Part shown: in pieces, positions 1-12,364 of the stretch
Layout: each line of letters starts with the position of its first letter
Position numbering within the stretch: the first letter of the stretch is position 1
Origin: Aphelenchoides besseyi
Taxonomy: Eukaryota > Nematoda > Chromadorea > Rhabditida > Aphelenchoididae
Assembly (NCBI GenBank): GCA_024699855.1
Contig: JAMPIQ010000001.1
Coordinates: 11,532,001-11,596,000 of the forward strand
Direction: 5' to 3'
Length of the DNA stretch: 64,000 nucleotides
Notes under the pieces: generated by a model
Seen by the model: the letters and a program-made list of their open reading frames with translations, nothing else
What the model was told of the DNA's origin: nothing
Database searches by the model: none
Made by a program: the position numbers and the translations under genes

Positions 1-303
1 CACTTGTCCACGATTTATGCAACACAGTTCGTTAATGATTGTTTCTCAACTAAAGGTTCTCATTTTCAGCGCTCTCATCTCTAGCTCGTTCAAAGGTTTG
101 TTCGCTTCGCTTTCAACTAACCACTCATCGCTTTAGGCGTCCTCAAGATGTACAACACCGAACTGTGAAGTTCACGCGACGGAGACAAAAAACGACGGTA
201 AGAACTTTTACCGTCGAATCTTGAATTGCGAATTTCAGAAAACTTTTCTCCACACAAAAAGATGACGAATGACCGAGTCGTCAAATTAAATCCAATGCGT
301 TGA
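1..303 (+). CDS. 3' end of an unidentified gene, four exons visible (partial)
   Basis: Four exons (about 1-30, 70-95, 137-197 and 239-303) join through three introns of 39-41 bp with GT..AG ends. The reading frame stays open across all junctions and ends at a TGA at 301-303. The encoded tail is hydrophilic, contains the piece RCTTPNCEVH, and ends in VVKLNPMR. The 5' part lies outside the window, so the product cannot be named. A second frame through the first three exons also stays open for a short distance, but the phases fit best as given. I infer a real gene end from the consistent phases and the tiny introns, which match the confident genes in this window. Confidence 0.45.
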
Positions 304-3165
304 ACAACTGTCGGCTACCAATTTGCTCAAACGCTCTCAACTCCATTCCTCTTGTTCACTTTGTTGTCCTTCATACGCCAAATGATTATAAATCGATTTT
401 TAAAATATGTCAATTTTCCTGCGACCAACAAATCAACATATCCAACAGGCGATCGCTGTTTATTTGCTCATCGAGCTGTTTGAGGAAAGGCGACCTTCGA
501 ATGTTACGAATCATGATTGCTGTCCGACTTTTACGGCTTTTCCTCAAAAGCAAACATTACGAACAGATTAAAATTTCCGACCATTTCACGCGTGACTGTC
601 TCTTACCATTCGAGTTCGCAATCGTCGGTTGTCAATACATTATCCTGATGTGTTTCGCTAATTGCTATAAACATTGTTTCTAATCTTATCAATTTTGTTT
701 CTACGGTGGTTAATGTGCAGGACGAAAGTACGTAAACAACAAACCAATGAGTCTTCGAAGTACATGATCGAAGTGTTACATGACCTAAGAGGCGTTTAAG
801 TCCTTGCTGCGCACTTTTCAAAGTCTTTGCCTGTCTAAAGTCATCTTTTTGTTCCCTTTTCGACACACGTCTTTTTGTGGCCATTTCCGAAGGAGTGCCA
901 AAGGGCGTTTGTGTTGTTTTGGCCTTAGAAAAGCCTCGAAATCCTCAACCTTCAAAGGAGTTTTTGCAATGTGAGTTTTGCGAAATTTTGCGGCTGAAAA
1001 ATTCGAGACGAAAAGATAAGAGGCCACAAGACGAAAGAGCGGGTGCGATCAAAACGCTCCGTTTTGCTCATGTTCCTTTGGCCTTTCACTGAACCGCGTC
1101 TTAGACAGCCAACTGCGTAGAGTCCTGATTTTTGTGTACACTATGGATGTTCGTTCCGAAAAGACCACAATACTATTAGTTCAGACGCTTCGGTTGATTG
1201 TCCGTTGAGCTTCAGCTGGCTTCGTTTATTGCCGTCGATGTTGTTGTTACTGTTAGAGGATTTTGTTTTCCTGAACAAATTGACCGCTTCTTTAGAAAGA
1301 TTATTGAATTCAGCCTTCTTTTCTTTGCTTATAAGCCAATTATGCTTGCAAGTAAGCAGCTTGCAAATCTCGCTGTTTGTTGCCGAAATTTCGTCAAATT
1401 GACGCGCAGACAGATGGTTTCGGCAGCCGGGACTTGGACTGAAACTGACAGTCGTAATTGAAAGTTACTTAAAAAGCGCTTGGTCTGCGATTTGACGTGT
1501 CTCTTCAATTCGAGTAGCACAAATTCGTTTAATTTGCTCTCGCGCACAATATCTCTTTTCTTGAAGGCCGAATCGGCGGCATTCCGTTTGCTTCATTTAA
1601 GGTTTGGACCCAAGGCCTATCATCGAGACCCTCCGACTACTTGGTTCTTTTGTTTGCCGCTTTGAATTACCCAGACAGCTCGTCGAAGTAAGATCTTTTG
1701 CCTCTTCCGGTTTCGTCATAACAATAAACTAACCGGCCAATGATTATCGCTTACAATAAGAACTTATTGTACAATCGAAATTATTTTCTTCGAAACAAAA
1801 GCATCATTACATCGAGAGTCGAAAGTCAGAACTAGACTACACACGACGCCAAACGGTCAGAAGAGCGACTCTTAATCCCAAGTTTAGGTGGCGAAGGGCG
1901 CTCTTCAAGTTCTTCTTCCGAGCAGAACGTTGCCTTGGGGCGCCGATGTGTTCGTTGTCCGACTGAGCGCCTTGCGTACAAGAGAGCTAATCTCATTTGC
2001 ATTCTCAACGACTACAACGCGCTTGTGCCTTCGTTGGACTAACGCGCGGCTTTCAATTCTCGATCCCGAAACGCCGATCCAAAGACTTCGAACTGTCCGT
2101 CTTACTCAAGTGCTTTGAGGCCTCCAATTCATTTCGAGCCTTCCACTCAACCGAACCGCTGATTGCTCCCCAAACGTCTCGTATGTTCGCGTGTTCACGA
2201 CGTTTTGGCCTCGAAAACACCAGTTCCGAAGATTTTCGTATGATTTCCATGGACCAAAACATGTTCAGATGGGGGCTTTAATTACAATTTCCGGCTCACA
2301 TGTTTAATTTGACGTGTCATTCCCTGCTAAATGGCAACAAAATAATGACGGGAGTTCGGGTAGAGATACTCGGATTTGGGTGAATTGCGCTAATTTGTCA
2401 ATTAATCTTTCCTTTTTACTATGCTTTCGACTTTTGTGCGCTTCAGATGACCCAAAGCAACTTTCTTTTTAATCTCAAATTTCAAAACGTTTAAGTCGCG
2501 CGAGTTCTTGTCTCAACGTTGCTTTCAATCGAAACTTAAACCCTTCGACTTTCCGTCACATAAACGGTTTTGTTTATTGAACTTTTCGTCAGAAACCAAG
2601 TTCTACTTTCGAAGTCGATTCGTGATTAAGATAATCGTCTCTTCGGATTTGGAACACTTAATCGCTGTGAAATGGACGTTAAATGGATTTTATGTTTGTG
2701 GCAGATAGTCCTCTGGTTACGAAATTCGGTGCTTGCAAAAAGTCGATCCAAACTTAGTTGGGCAATGAATTTGGCCACAGCAATTTTCATTCGAACCGCA
2801 ATGCCAGACGTTGTTTTAAGAACTGAAATGCGTTTTTCTTCGCCACTCATTTGGACCACCTGCCAACAAACATTTCAGAGTCATTTCGTCCAATCTGAAA
2901 ACATCGAATGCAATGCATAATAACCGCGCTTGGCTCAGTTTTTTGTTATGTTCATCGTGTATTCAATCATTCACTCGAAGTCAACATAAGCTACTTGGAC
3001 ACTAAGATTTTTTAGATTGTTAGTTGCGTTATATGAGAACGTTACTGTTTGTTTGATGTAGATCTTCGAAATGACTTGGTGTTTCCACTAAACTCAGGGT
3101 TTAACTAAGCTTCTGAAACGCATCATTAGCATTCGGCTCCATGGGTGCGTCTTATTGTCAGTCCT
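304..3165. other. 2.9 kb without a supported gene
   Basis: Only short overlapping open frames are present on both strands. None has a recognisable domain, a splice-consistent continuation or a convincing start. The stretch probably holds the 3' end of the gene before 303 and the upstream control region of the CASK/LIN-2 gene. I see no tandem repeat or mobile element in it. Confidence 0.5.
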
Positions 3166-6100
3166 ATGCGCGCTCAAAAACCATCTGAATGGATTGTAGA
3201 TGGAGAGGAGACTGCACTGTTATGGCATCGTAAGCTATTTACGTATTTCTAACGTACTTACTTCTTGTTATTTAGACTATCAGATTTGCGATATCATCGA
3301 AAAGTAAGTTGCTTCAATGGTTAATTGAATTACGATTTGTTTGCAGAAGTCCAATATGTTCCATCTATCGTGCAGTTCATCGGAATACTTCCAAAACAGT
3401 TACCATCAAAAGTCTCGACCTACGCCGTTACAGCGCTGCTTCAGGTCTCACAGCCGAAGGTAAATGTTTTCAATGTTTTGCTTATAAAATTGTTGTTTTA
3501 GCTGTGGAGAAAGAAGTGGAAATATGCGCTACATTGAAACATCCACATTTCGTTCAACTTCGCGATGTAATTTCGGGCAACAACGCTTTGCATATGATCT
3601 TCGAATGTGTTGATGGGTCGGATATTGGCTTTGAAATTGTAAAGCGTGCATCTGCCGGCTTCATTTATAGTGAAAGTGTAGCAAGGTTGGTTGTATAGTA
3701 ATTGAAGTGTATTTACTTTCATTTTAGTCATTATATCCGTCAGTTGGCTGAGGCATTGAAGTACCTACACGATCTGAAGATTGTTGTAAGTTGCTTTCAA
3801 TTGTATTTGTTTAATCATTTAGTTTTTTTAGCATCGCGATATTCGACCTCATAACATTCTACTTGCCAAGTGAGTGTTTGGATTCGAAATAGTTTCATTT
3901 TTGATTGCAGTAAAGACAATAACGCACCGTTAAAAATTCGTGGATTTGGTGTTGCGCATCGACTAAACGGACCCAACGATCGATGTCCATCCGGTCGAAT
4001 TGGTATCCCGTCTTTTATGAGTCCGGAGATTGTTTCGGGTCAAGAGTATGGTTGCGAGGTTTGTTAATTTATGTTTGAGCTCCAAATATGTCTTTGAAGG
4101 TCGACTTATGGAGTGCTGGTGTTCTGTTGTGCATTCTACTCACCGGTAGACCACCATTCAGTGGACCGATCGAACAACTTTACAAACGAATCGAGATCGC
4201 CGACTTCTCTTTGGAGTCGGGTATTTGGCCACGAGTTAGCGATGCGGCGAAAGACCTCGTACGAAAACTGTTGGTCAAAGACGGAAGTAAACGTTTGTCC
4301 GCAGCACAAGCTCTAGACCATCCGTGGTTATCTGATCGTACTGTCCCTTCGAAAACACATGCACCAGAGGCCGTCGAAGCTATTCGTCGGTACAATCAAC
4401 GTCGGCAGTTGAAGGTAAGAGAGAGGAAACTAATGAGCAAACTCAATTCCTGTTCAACTCAATTATATTCGGGACTCCAAAACAGTTTCCCGTCGTGGTA
4501 CAACGAAAGCCTGAAGGCAGTAAATCTCTCAACTGAATCAGAGTTTCAATTTTCCGCACAACTTCTCGAATTGTGAACGCTGCGAACTGTCACATCTTAG
4601 TCATTTGAAGTCCGACTAAAATAAATTTCTCCTGCCGCTTCATTTTAACTTGTAATCCGATTTTGCCCGCGCGTTTCCCAACGGTCCATCGCAATTTTTT
4701 GCCACGAAGTTTTTGGTCGTCCGAGTCACGAAGAAGCGGAAAGACGTCCGCAGGTTTTGCGTAGTGCGAGATTGAGTGAGATTAAATGCACACTTAAGTT
4801 GTTAGTCTCTTTCGAACTTCTAATTCCCATATTCTGGTCGAGTAGTTGTGACTATTTTCAGAGCAACATCATCGCCGCGGCGAACAACTCGAAATGGAAC
4901 CGATTTCCGGTGCATTCGTTTTTGAGTGCCGACTCGATGCCCGGTGGTGATGCCTGTGATTCCGATTACGTGCCTCGCGACTCTTCCATTGCTTCAGATA
5001 TGAGTGGAGTGGAGAAGGTCAGTTTTTGTGATTCACATCCTTCTATTTTAGCTTTTAGGTTCTTGCATCTCTTGACCAAATCAGCGTTCTCATGGACCAA
5101 TCAACGGGACGTTGTACGTCAATCGAAGAAGAAGAACTACAAAACGCCATCAACAATCGCGAGCTCCACGAAATGCTATTGGTGAGTTCGGTTCTCATAA
5201 TCTCAATCTTATGCAAATTACGTCAAATATGAGGCAGATAAAAGGGCTTTTGGCCACGAAATAAGCCGAAGTTGGCAGCGCTTGACCTCACGTTTCTTTT
5301 CGTCTTTGGTCGCCTTGGGCATTTTGCGGCGTTTTCTGTTGGCGTCTTCAATGAAAGAGCAGTTTGCAAAGGTGAAGAGCGAAACCAAAGTTGCATTTCT
5401 ACGCGCCAACATTCTCCATTGGACATTTAAAGGAAGCGGACTTATGGCCGAAATGTTTCTGTTCTTAATTGGCAATCATTTAATTGCCACTTGTAGTTTT
5501 CTTTGACGATTATGTTTATAAGTCTCTTGAGTTTTTCGCTGAAGAATATCGCATTGAAGGCTGTTAATTTGAATGCTAAAGACTAAAATGCGATACTCTG
5601 TGTTCTGAATGATGGTTGAAATCTGTTTTCTATTCGCATTTGAGTGAGTCAGTTGAAGCAAATTGATTGAAGACGCGCTGATAAACACAAGATGTTGGTT
5701 CTTATTAATGGCAACTGGGTCCATAACCCGTGGATTTTGATAACGAGAAGAACGATCTTTTGCTGTCAGCTGTTTGTCGCCGTTGGCTTTTCAGTGAGCG
5801 ATTTCCTCGGAGGTGAAGTTCTCGAAATCGGTGCACAACGAGATCTTCCTGCACTTTCCAGCGGATTGCATTTCGGCGAGTTGCATTCTGCGTTGTCTAG
5901 TCGATTATCACGATCGTGTTTCTATTGAATTAACGTTTACGTGATTCAGACGTTTTTTCGAACTAATTTCAATGTTTTTTGTTTTTCAACGTAATTGATT
6001 TTGATTGACGTTTTGAGGGTATGAATGGTGGAGATCGTGAGGACTACGCGGCGCATTTGTACGACTTACTTTCGTAGACCATGGACTTCGGCGGTCTTTC

Positions 6101-9100
6101 GAGTTCGTTTCCGACATCGGCAGACGAAGCGCTGCAGATTTTAGCGGAGGCATGCAACTTCGATGTTCGTCCTCTACATCATTCGGTTACAGAGGTTACA
6201 ATTGACTGTGAGGTAAAAGTTTGTTTTCTTGATTCGCGTTTTATTGGAGGCATATGGCTTCTCAATCATTTGAAAGGAGACCACAAGATTGCAAGTTGTC
6301 AATTCAAACCGACAGTTTTTGATTGACTTTCTTCAATTTGACTAATTGGCCTATGATGAGCTCATGACAATTCGAAATTGCGGAAACGTCAGCTGTGAAA
6401 AAGAATAAGCTTTAAATTCAAAATAATCGGCAGCAAATTTGTTTGAACATGAGAAGTGATACAAACCAATCGGAGTCGCTTATTTATTGCTCATTCTTTT
6501 GAATCAATTAGCTTCTTTCACACTTCTTCTTGGGTTATAAATGATCGAATTGGTGGATCGTGTCGGATCACACAACAAAAACGAACATTTTCGTTTGTTG
6601 GTCCTCGTAATCACACTTCCTACTCATGAGCTTTAATTCGCATTAAGCGGCCAATTCAACTGACGTTCCGTAAAGACAATAAACTCGTAGTTGTGACTCT
6701 CCGAATATCCGTCTCATGATCGAGTTCACGGATTTCATTCGCACGACAAATGAAAACTCCGATCGATCATCGTCGGAGTTGGCAGTCAGTTTATGCAATT
6801 CGCTGTCGTCACTTCAAACCAATGGCTCTTCTTTTCGTCCAAAGTTTTATCTTGCTACCTATTTCTAACCGATTTTTCTAAATGTTTGATTCGAACGTCT
6901 ACTCGTATATGATCTACGGATGTATGCTCGGATCGTTTCTTATCTTCTTCCTTTCTGTTTGCTGTATTGGAGCCTGCACGGACTTGAATTTTGTTTGGTG
7001 TCGAGAAAATGAACGGTCTACAGCCAATGAATTTCGTGAATCAAAGAAACAACGTCGAAAGCCACGCGTTTATGCTCTTTCCAAGCACAAGTGCACAACC
7101 AGACCTTTGCCTCTACATATTGAAGCCTACCGGAAGACCGCTGATCGTATCGGAAAAACCGAAGTCCAAATATCTTCAGTTATTCCAACAGTTTTGATTA
7201 CGGCAACTGCATCGGTCGAAACGGAAACCACGGACGTTTCAGTTGAAATCGAGGAACCTACATCGGCAGCGTTGTCATCACGTATGATCATTTTTAGCGT
7301 TTTTATTGGCCAATTCAAATCTAAACTGATCGCATGTTCAACAACCGAATTCCTCTTGTTAAACATCAAATGAATATAAAAAATGATTCGAATAGTTGGT
7401 GCTAAAGCTTTAGTTCTTTCATTTCAGTTGTATGATCGGATTCGTAATCAAAAGCTTCTTCCGTCTAAACTAAATCAAAATGCTATTCAATACTTGGCAG
7501 AGGTAAGGTGTTTGATTCTTTGTTCTTAATGTACGAATTCATTTCAGTCGAAGAACGAAATTGACGGTCTTTTGGATCCGAGTGCTGAAGCACGCGAATT
7601 AAGCAATTTGCTGCATAGCACTCATTTTCATGCAATCATTCAAGCACATGACGTAATTGTCGAAGGTAGACCACAGGTTATGAGGCCATTATATTTTCAA
7701 AATGCAGAAGTATTTGGTACGGTCTCGAGCAACAGCGAATTCACTCAATCGACACACGAAGCACCTGCCTCTTTTCCACATCAGCAGTCAAACTGCGTGG
7801 CTCAAAGTTCCGAACATATCATATCAAATCAAGTAGGAATAATATCAAATTTTTTTATTGCACAATTTTAGACGGGTAAACCACTTACTGCTAATGGTCA
7901 TCTTGTGCAGATGGTTTCTGATTTGTCCATGAAAGCATCAACATCTCAATCGGCTGTCGCAGATCGACACGCTAAATCAAACATTCCACCGAGCAGTTCC
8001 AATAGTTCCACGAGTCTTCATCGTGCTTGTGCAATTGATATGCCGGGACCTTCGCATCGATCCGAACAAGTACCAGTTCTCTACGAAGATGACGACGACG
8101 ATATTGTACTCAACTCAGTTTGTTTCAGTTGTGTATTCAAGTGTTGATCTTTGTGTTTTAGGTGTATCGTTTACGGCTGGTTCAATTTCAAAAGGACACC
8201 GAAGAACCAATGGGAATAACACTTAAAATCACCGAAGACGGTCGCTGTTTAGTTGCTCGGATTATGCACGGCGGTCTAATTCATCGACAAGGAACGTTGC
8301 ATGTGTTCGATGAAATTCGTGAAATCAATGGTGTTAGTGTACAAAATCAAAGTGTCGAAGCATTGCAACACATGTTACGTGAAGCACGAGGTCACGTAAC
8401 TTTCAAGATCGTTCCGTCTTATCGTTCGGCACCTCCAGCATGTGAAATTTACGTTCGAGCACAATTCGATTACGATCCCTCCGATGACGATCTGATCCCA
8501 TGTTCTGAAGCGGGAGTTCCGTTTAAGACCGGCGATATCTTGCAAATCATATCAAAAGGTATGCGTCTTTCTAACTTCCTTTTTAATCTTATTATTTTAA
8601 GACGATCACAATTGGTATCAAGCTCGATTTGTTCAAACATTTCCGGCAATTGGAAACGCGCATCAAACATCCACAATGACGAACTCAATGTCCGGAACGT
8701 TACCCAACGCTCGTCACACGATCGCCGGCACAACACATCCGCCAAGAGCGGCCGATGCTGCGGTCGCTGGCCTCATACCATCTCCTGAACTGCAAGAATG
8801 GAGAACCGCTTGTCTTGCAATTGAAAGATCGAACAAAGACAACGCCTCTTGTACGTGGTTCAGTAAACGAAAGAAATACTATTCGACCAAGTATCTGCGC
8901 AAACATTCCGAGCTGTTCGATCAATTAAATTTGGTTACATACGAAGAGGTCGTTCGACTTTCATCATTTCGCAGAAAAACTCTCGTTCTACTGGGAGCTC
9001 ATGGAGTTGGAAGACGACACATCAAGAATACGCTCATTCATGCACATCCGCAACGATTTGCTTATCCGATTCCACGTAATTGAAGCTTTTGAGGACAGCA

Positions 9101-9793
9101 CTGAATTCGCTTATTTAGACACAACACGACCACCTCGTCGTGAAGAAATCGATGGCAAACATTACTATTTTGTTCCAAACGATGTCATGATGGCTGATAT
9201 TCAGGTGCGAGAGTTTAGTCGGCAACAAATGAGCTATGATTTCAGAACAATGAGTATCTAGAATACGGAAATCACGAAGAGTGTATGTACGGAACCAAAT
9301 TGGAAACAATTCGCGCAATTCATCGAACCGGCAAAATGGCGATTTTGGACGTTGAACCACAGGTCAACATGTTAATAGAATTATCACAAATAAAATTTTA
9401 GGCGTTGAAAACCTTGCGAACAGCAGAGTACAGTCCATTTGTTGGTAGGTAGCAATTTATAAGCGTAGTTATGACAACAAATGTTTAGTTTTCATCGGTA
9501 CTCCAAACTTGGAAGGACTAGACGATGTAGGGAACGAACAGGATCTTTAAATTGATTTTTTCATTTCAGCCGGATGGTAGTCTGGAACAACTGGGCAAAG
9601 AGTCCGAGATCCTGAGACTCGCATTCGGACATCTCTTCGACTACGTAATCTGCAATAACGACATCGACGAGACGATTCGACAGTTGGAATTAATCGTCGA
9701 GAAATTAAGTGCAATTCCACAGTAAGTGCAATAAACTTGTGAACCCTCTAAACGTGAATTTGCAGGTGGGTGCCACTCAGTTGGATCTATTAA
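3166..9793 (+). CDS. lin-2: CASK/LIN-2: CaM-kinase-like, L27, PDZ, SH3 and guanylate kinase MAGUK scaffold
   Basis: This is a complete MAGUK of the CASK/LIN-2 family, spread over many exons. In CASK this scaffold joins LIN-7 and LIN-10 (Mint) and positions receptors and adhesion proteins at epithelial junctions and synapses. The kinase-like domain (about 3277-4413) has [11 protein letters not shown] and the family-typical GFG in place of DFG. A linker with [16 protein letters not shown] (about 4861) resembles the CASK post-kinase helix. L27 exons lie near 4990-5181 and 7430-7675. The PDZ domain (about 8161-8440) carries [11 protein letters not shown] and ARIMHGG. The SH3 domain follows from about 8450 and has an insertion of roughly 40 residues before [12 protein letters not shown]. 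The guanylate-kinase domain (about 8950-9793) contains [17 protein letters not shown] and [19 protein letters not shown]. The last codons are rebuilt by splicing 9725 to 9766 and give QWVPLSWIY then stop, as in CASK. The start at 3166 is the first ATG in frame with exon 2. Confidence 0.95.
6081..7373 (+). CDS. Possible small membrane-protein gene nested in the 2.2 kb CASK intron
   Basis: The CASK exon ending at 5181 splices to the exon starting at 7430, which leaves a long intron. Inside it on the same strand are three ATG-started open frames. The first, at 6081, runs about 44 codons to a GT donor near 6213. The second starts at 6717 (about 50 codons, Ser-rich). The third is at 6882-7373 and encodes 163 residues, with a hydrophobic segment at about residues 9-31 ([20 protein letters not shown]) followed by a basic stretch. 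This would suit a single-pass membrane protein with a cytoplasmic tail rich in Thr, Val and Glu. I could not join the three frames with convincing splice sites, and I do not recognise the family. It may be chance open frames. Confidence 0.25.
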
Positions 9794-10213
9794 AACTTCT
9801 CATTCGTTGCCTTTTTCGAAGTGCCAAACAAACTCCCAATCTTCACTGTCATTCGCCTTCTTTCGTTATAATTCTTGTAAACTATTGTTTGTTTTAAAAT
9901 AGACGTGTTGAATAGAGAAAATCATTTTCAATCGATCCATCAGTTATTCGGCAAAATAAAATGCTTACTAAGAAGCTTATGATCTTTAAAAAAAGCTCAT
10001 AAGTCAAGACGATGAAGGTTCTTGAAAAAAAGAAGCGAATATCGTAAGTTTTGGACCTTTTACTTCACACTTGATCATAAACCTTTCGCTGGAATAGCAT
10101 TGAATAGAAAAGAGTTTGTAAACTTGTAAATTTCGAAATTATTTGTGATTTCGTAGCTATCAAACTGATTCATTTGTTTGTCAATTTTTAAAGCGATAGG
10201 TTGATCGACAGTC
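9794..10213. other. CASK 3' flank and spacer
   Basis: This is an AT-rich spacer between the CASK stop and the LITAF-domain gene. It contains an AATAAA-like signal near 9953-9961 (aaaataaaat), which could serve as a polyadenylation signal. No open frame of interest is seen. Confidence 0.4.
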
Positions 10214-10657
10214 ATGTCCACGAGTTCAACTGATCTTGTTACCGGTTCTTCATTAACAGATGTGGAAGCTGAACACGTAGAAACAGAAATTGTCCAACAT
10301 CCGATTCGACATGTCTATTGCGCCAAATGCGACGAAGATGTGCTCGTTAATGAACGCAAAAAAGTTGGAATTACAGCAACGTTCGCAGTCATTTGCTCAG
10401 TATTTCTACTCATTGGTACGATATGGTTGATATTTTCGTGTTGGCTAAAATGGCACTTTCTTTCGGTCTTTCGACTTTGTTTGTAGGTTTTTAACACTAT
10501 GATGACAACTGTGTTTAGCCTCGGATTCCTCGGAATCACGTGCATTTCGTTCAGCTGCATCCACGATCTTCTTTTTCTTTGTCCGATTTGTGGCTGTGTT
10601 CTAGGCCGTTACTCACCACTTAAGATGTTTATGACAAGATGTAGAACTGACGAGTAA
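10214..10657 (+). CDS. LITAF-domain membrane protein
   Basis: Two exons encode a small protein with an acidic N-terminus, then YCAKCDEDV (first CxxC), a hydrophobic stretch, and LFLCPICGCVLGRY (second CPxCG) near the C-terminus. This is the split zinc-knuckle plus membrane-inserting helix of the LITAF/SIMPLE family. These are monotopic proteins of late endosome and lysosome membranes, involved in endosomal trafficking. The stop is a TAA at 10655-10657. The donor is not certain: a GTACGA at about 10418 is the obvious candidate but gives the wrong phase, while weaker donors near 10405, 10424 or 10466 keep the frame. Depending on the choice, the hydrophobic part is a little longer than usual. 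The domain call is strong and the junction is not. Confidence 0.8.
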
Positions 10658-10717
10658 ATTTATGTACAAAAATTGTGTGAAGCAAGAAGGTTCGAATTGT
10701 TGGAGTAGTGATATCAG

Positions 10718-12115
10718 TTAATCGTAGAGGTACAGAAGTTCTTTCTTGATTAGAATAAACAAACGAATGGCCATTACAATGCAAATAATCTGAAAATTGA
10801 AGTGATCAGTTTCAACGATTATGTTAACCTGAACTACAACCAAAAATGAACCGAGACCAATGGCGATTGAAATCCGAAAGTCCTCTTCAAACTGCAGAAA
10901 TTCAATACATCCCTGTAAGTTGAATACAAAAATAGATCGAACTAATAGCAATAGGAACCATACAACATCAATCGTCATCAACTACGGTGATTTGATCACA
11001 GAGCAAAAAAGCGACAATCACTCCAACCGTTTGAAGCGCTACGGAAATCGTTGCTGTCCATGCAACAGCTAAACACGTACATAACTAACACTAAATTATA
11101 TACTAAGAATACTTTTTAAGTGTCTTGTTATTGACCGGTAATCGATTCCTAACTTATTGACACATCCCTACAATCACGAACATAAACGACACTTAAGCAA
11201 AATCTAACAGTTTTACGTGCAGTCTCAACTGACCTCTCCGTATCGGCTAATCGAAGGACAGTGGACCATCAGAGATCCATCTCTTCTCAATGGGCAGCAA
11301 CTGGGAGGAAATTCGTAGGTTTTATCCGGCAAATGTTTGTACCACCTGAAAAGTTGTAAGTAAAACAAAAACAGTAGACTCACGGAGATTCTTTAAATTC
11401 ACCAATTTTTGAATGAATTCCGCAACATTTTTTCTGAAACCCATTACTCTTATTCATAATGTCGAAACGTTGAAATCCCAACGGACGCAATAACTCGCCT
11501 GAATCATAAACAAGTCAAATTCCTTCTTAACCAAAGATCCGTTTTCGTCGTCTATTGAGCGTCTTGGATTGTCCGTACCGTTGTACATGGGAATCAAAGA
11601 CGACTGGAGCAAACTACTGAAGTCTTTTTCAAACTAAAATATCACCGTTTAAATCCGGCTGTCCACTGGTCATCTTACTGAATGACTGTGCATTGCCGCG
11701 TAAATAGCAAACGAAATCTCCACAGCCAAAATTGCCATCAATAAGGTCGCATACTAGAAATTAAAAGTCTTTTCGTGAATTCGTTTCACAAACTTACACA
11801 ACACAACAACGGTCTCCACTCTTTTGCCGCTCCACAACATCCCATGAATGATAAGCAGACGACGATGATGCCGACAATCAGAAGAGCATATCCGATTTGG
11901 CGAACGATCGATGGTTTCGACGCAAAGTCCATCATTATCGCATTGTCTTTTGCGGTCTGACTTTTCAACGCTGCGGTTGCCAGATCTTCGATTGTGTAGC
12001 GATTCAAAATGAGAAAGATGGCGATCATGACACAAACGATACCGCAAAACAGAAACAAAAGGTTGAAGATGAACAAACAAAATTTAAGGACTCGAGCCCC
12101 ACAACTAAGACCCAT
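10718..12115 (-). CDS. Tetraspanin
   Basis: This is a complete four-pass tetraspanin. TM1 follows MGLSCGARVLKFCLFIFNLL; TM2 ends in the family signature GCCGAAKEWRPLLCC; TM3 is YATLLMAILAVEISFAIYA. The large extracellular loop contains KKCCG and PPSCCP and closes with GCIEFLQ before TM4, followed by a short tail ending LYLYD. Tetraspanins organise membrane microdomains with integrins and other partners. Exons are approximately 12115-11800, 11754-11680, 11637-11499, 11433-11385, 11350-11232, 10916-10830 and a last exon to 10718. One intron (11434-11498) starts with GC instead of GT. The frame upstream of ATG 12115 stays open to an acceptor at about 12133, so a non-coding first exon is likely. 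The 315 bp intron before TM4 contains an extra hydrophobic open stretch. Confidence 0.92.
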
Positions 12116-12364
12116 CTTGAGATCTTCCAATGTCTGAAAAATGTTTTAGAGAATGTAGAGAAGTTGAACAAACACGCGAACTGGTCATCCATTTCGGTTC
12201 TGTGGCCCGGAAAATGGACGACTGTTTTAAGACAACCGGAACATCAAAACAGCGGCCATTGAAAGTTTGCGGATGTCATTTCGAATTACCAGAAACAAAG
12301 CCAAAAAGACGTAGTTTCTTGAACAAGCAATCAATTAAAACTGTGATATGCAATCGAACGATTA

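Noticed and set aside
1888..2281. Overlapping plus and minus open frames near 1.9-2.3 kb
   Set aside because: No domain, no splice-consistent neighbours, and similar open lengths on both strands, as expected by chance.
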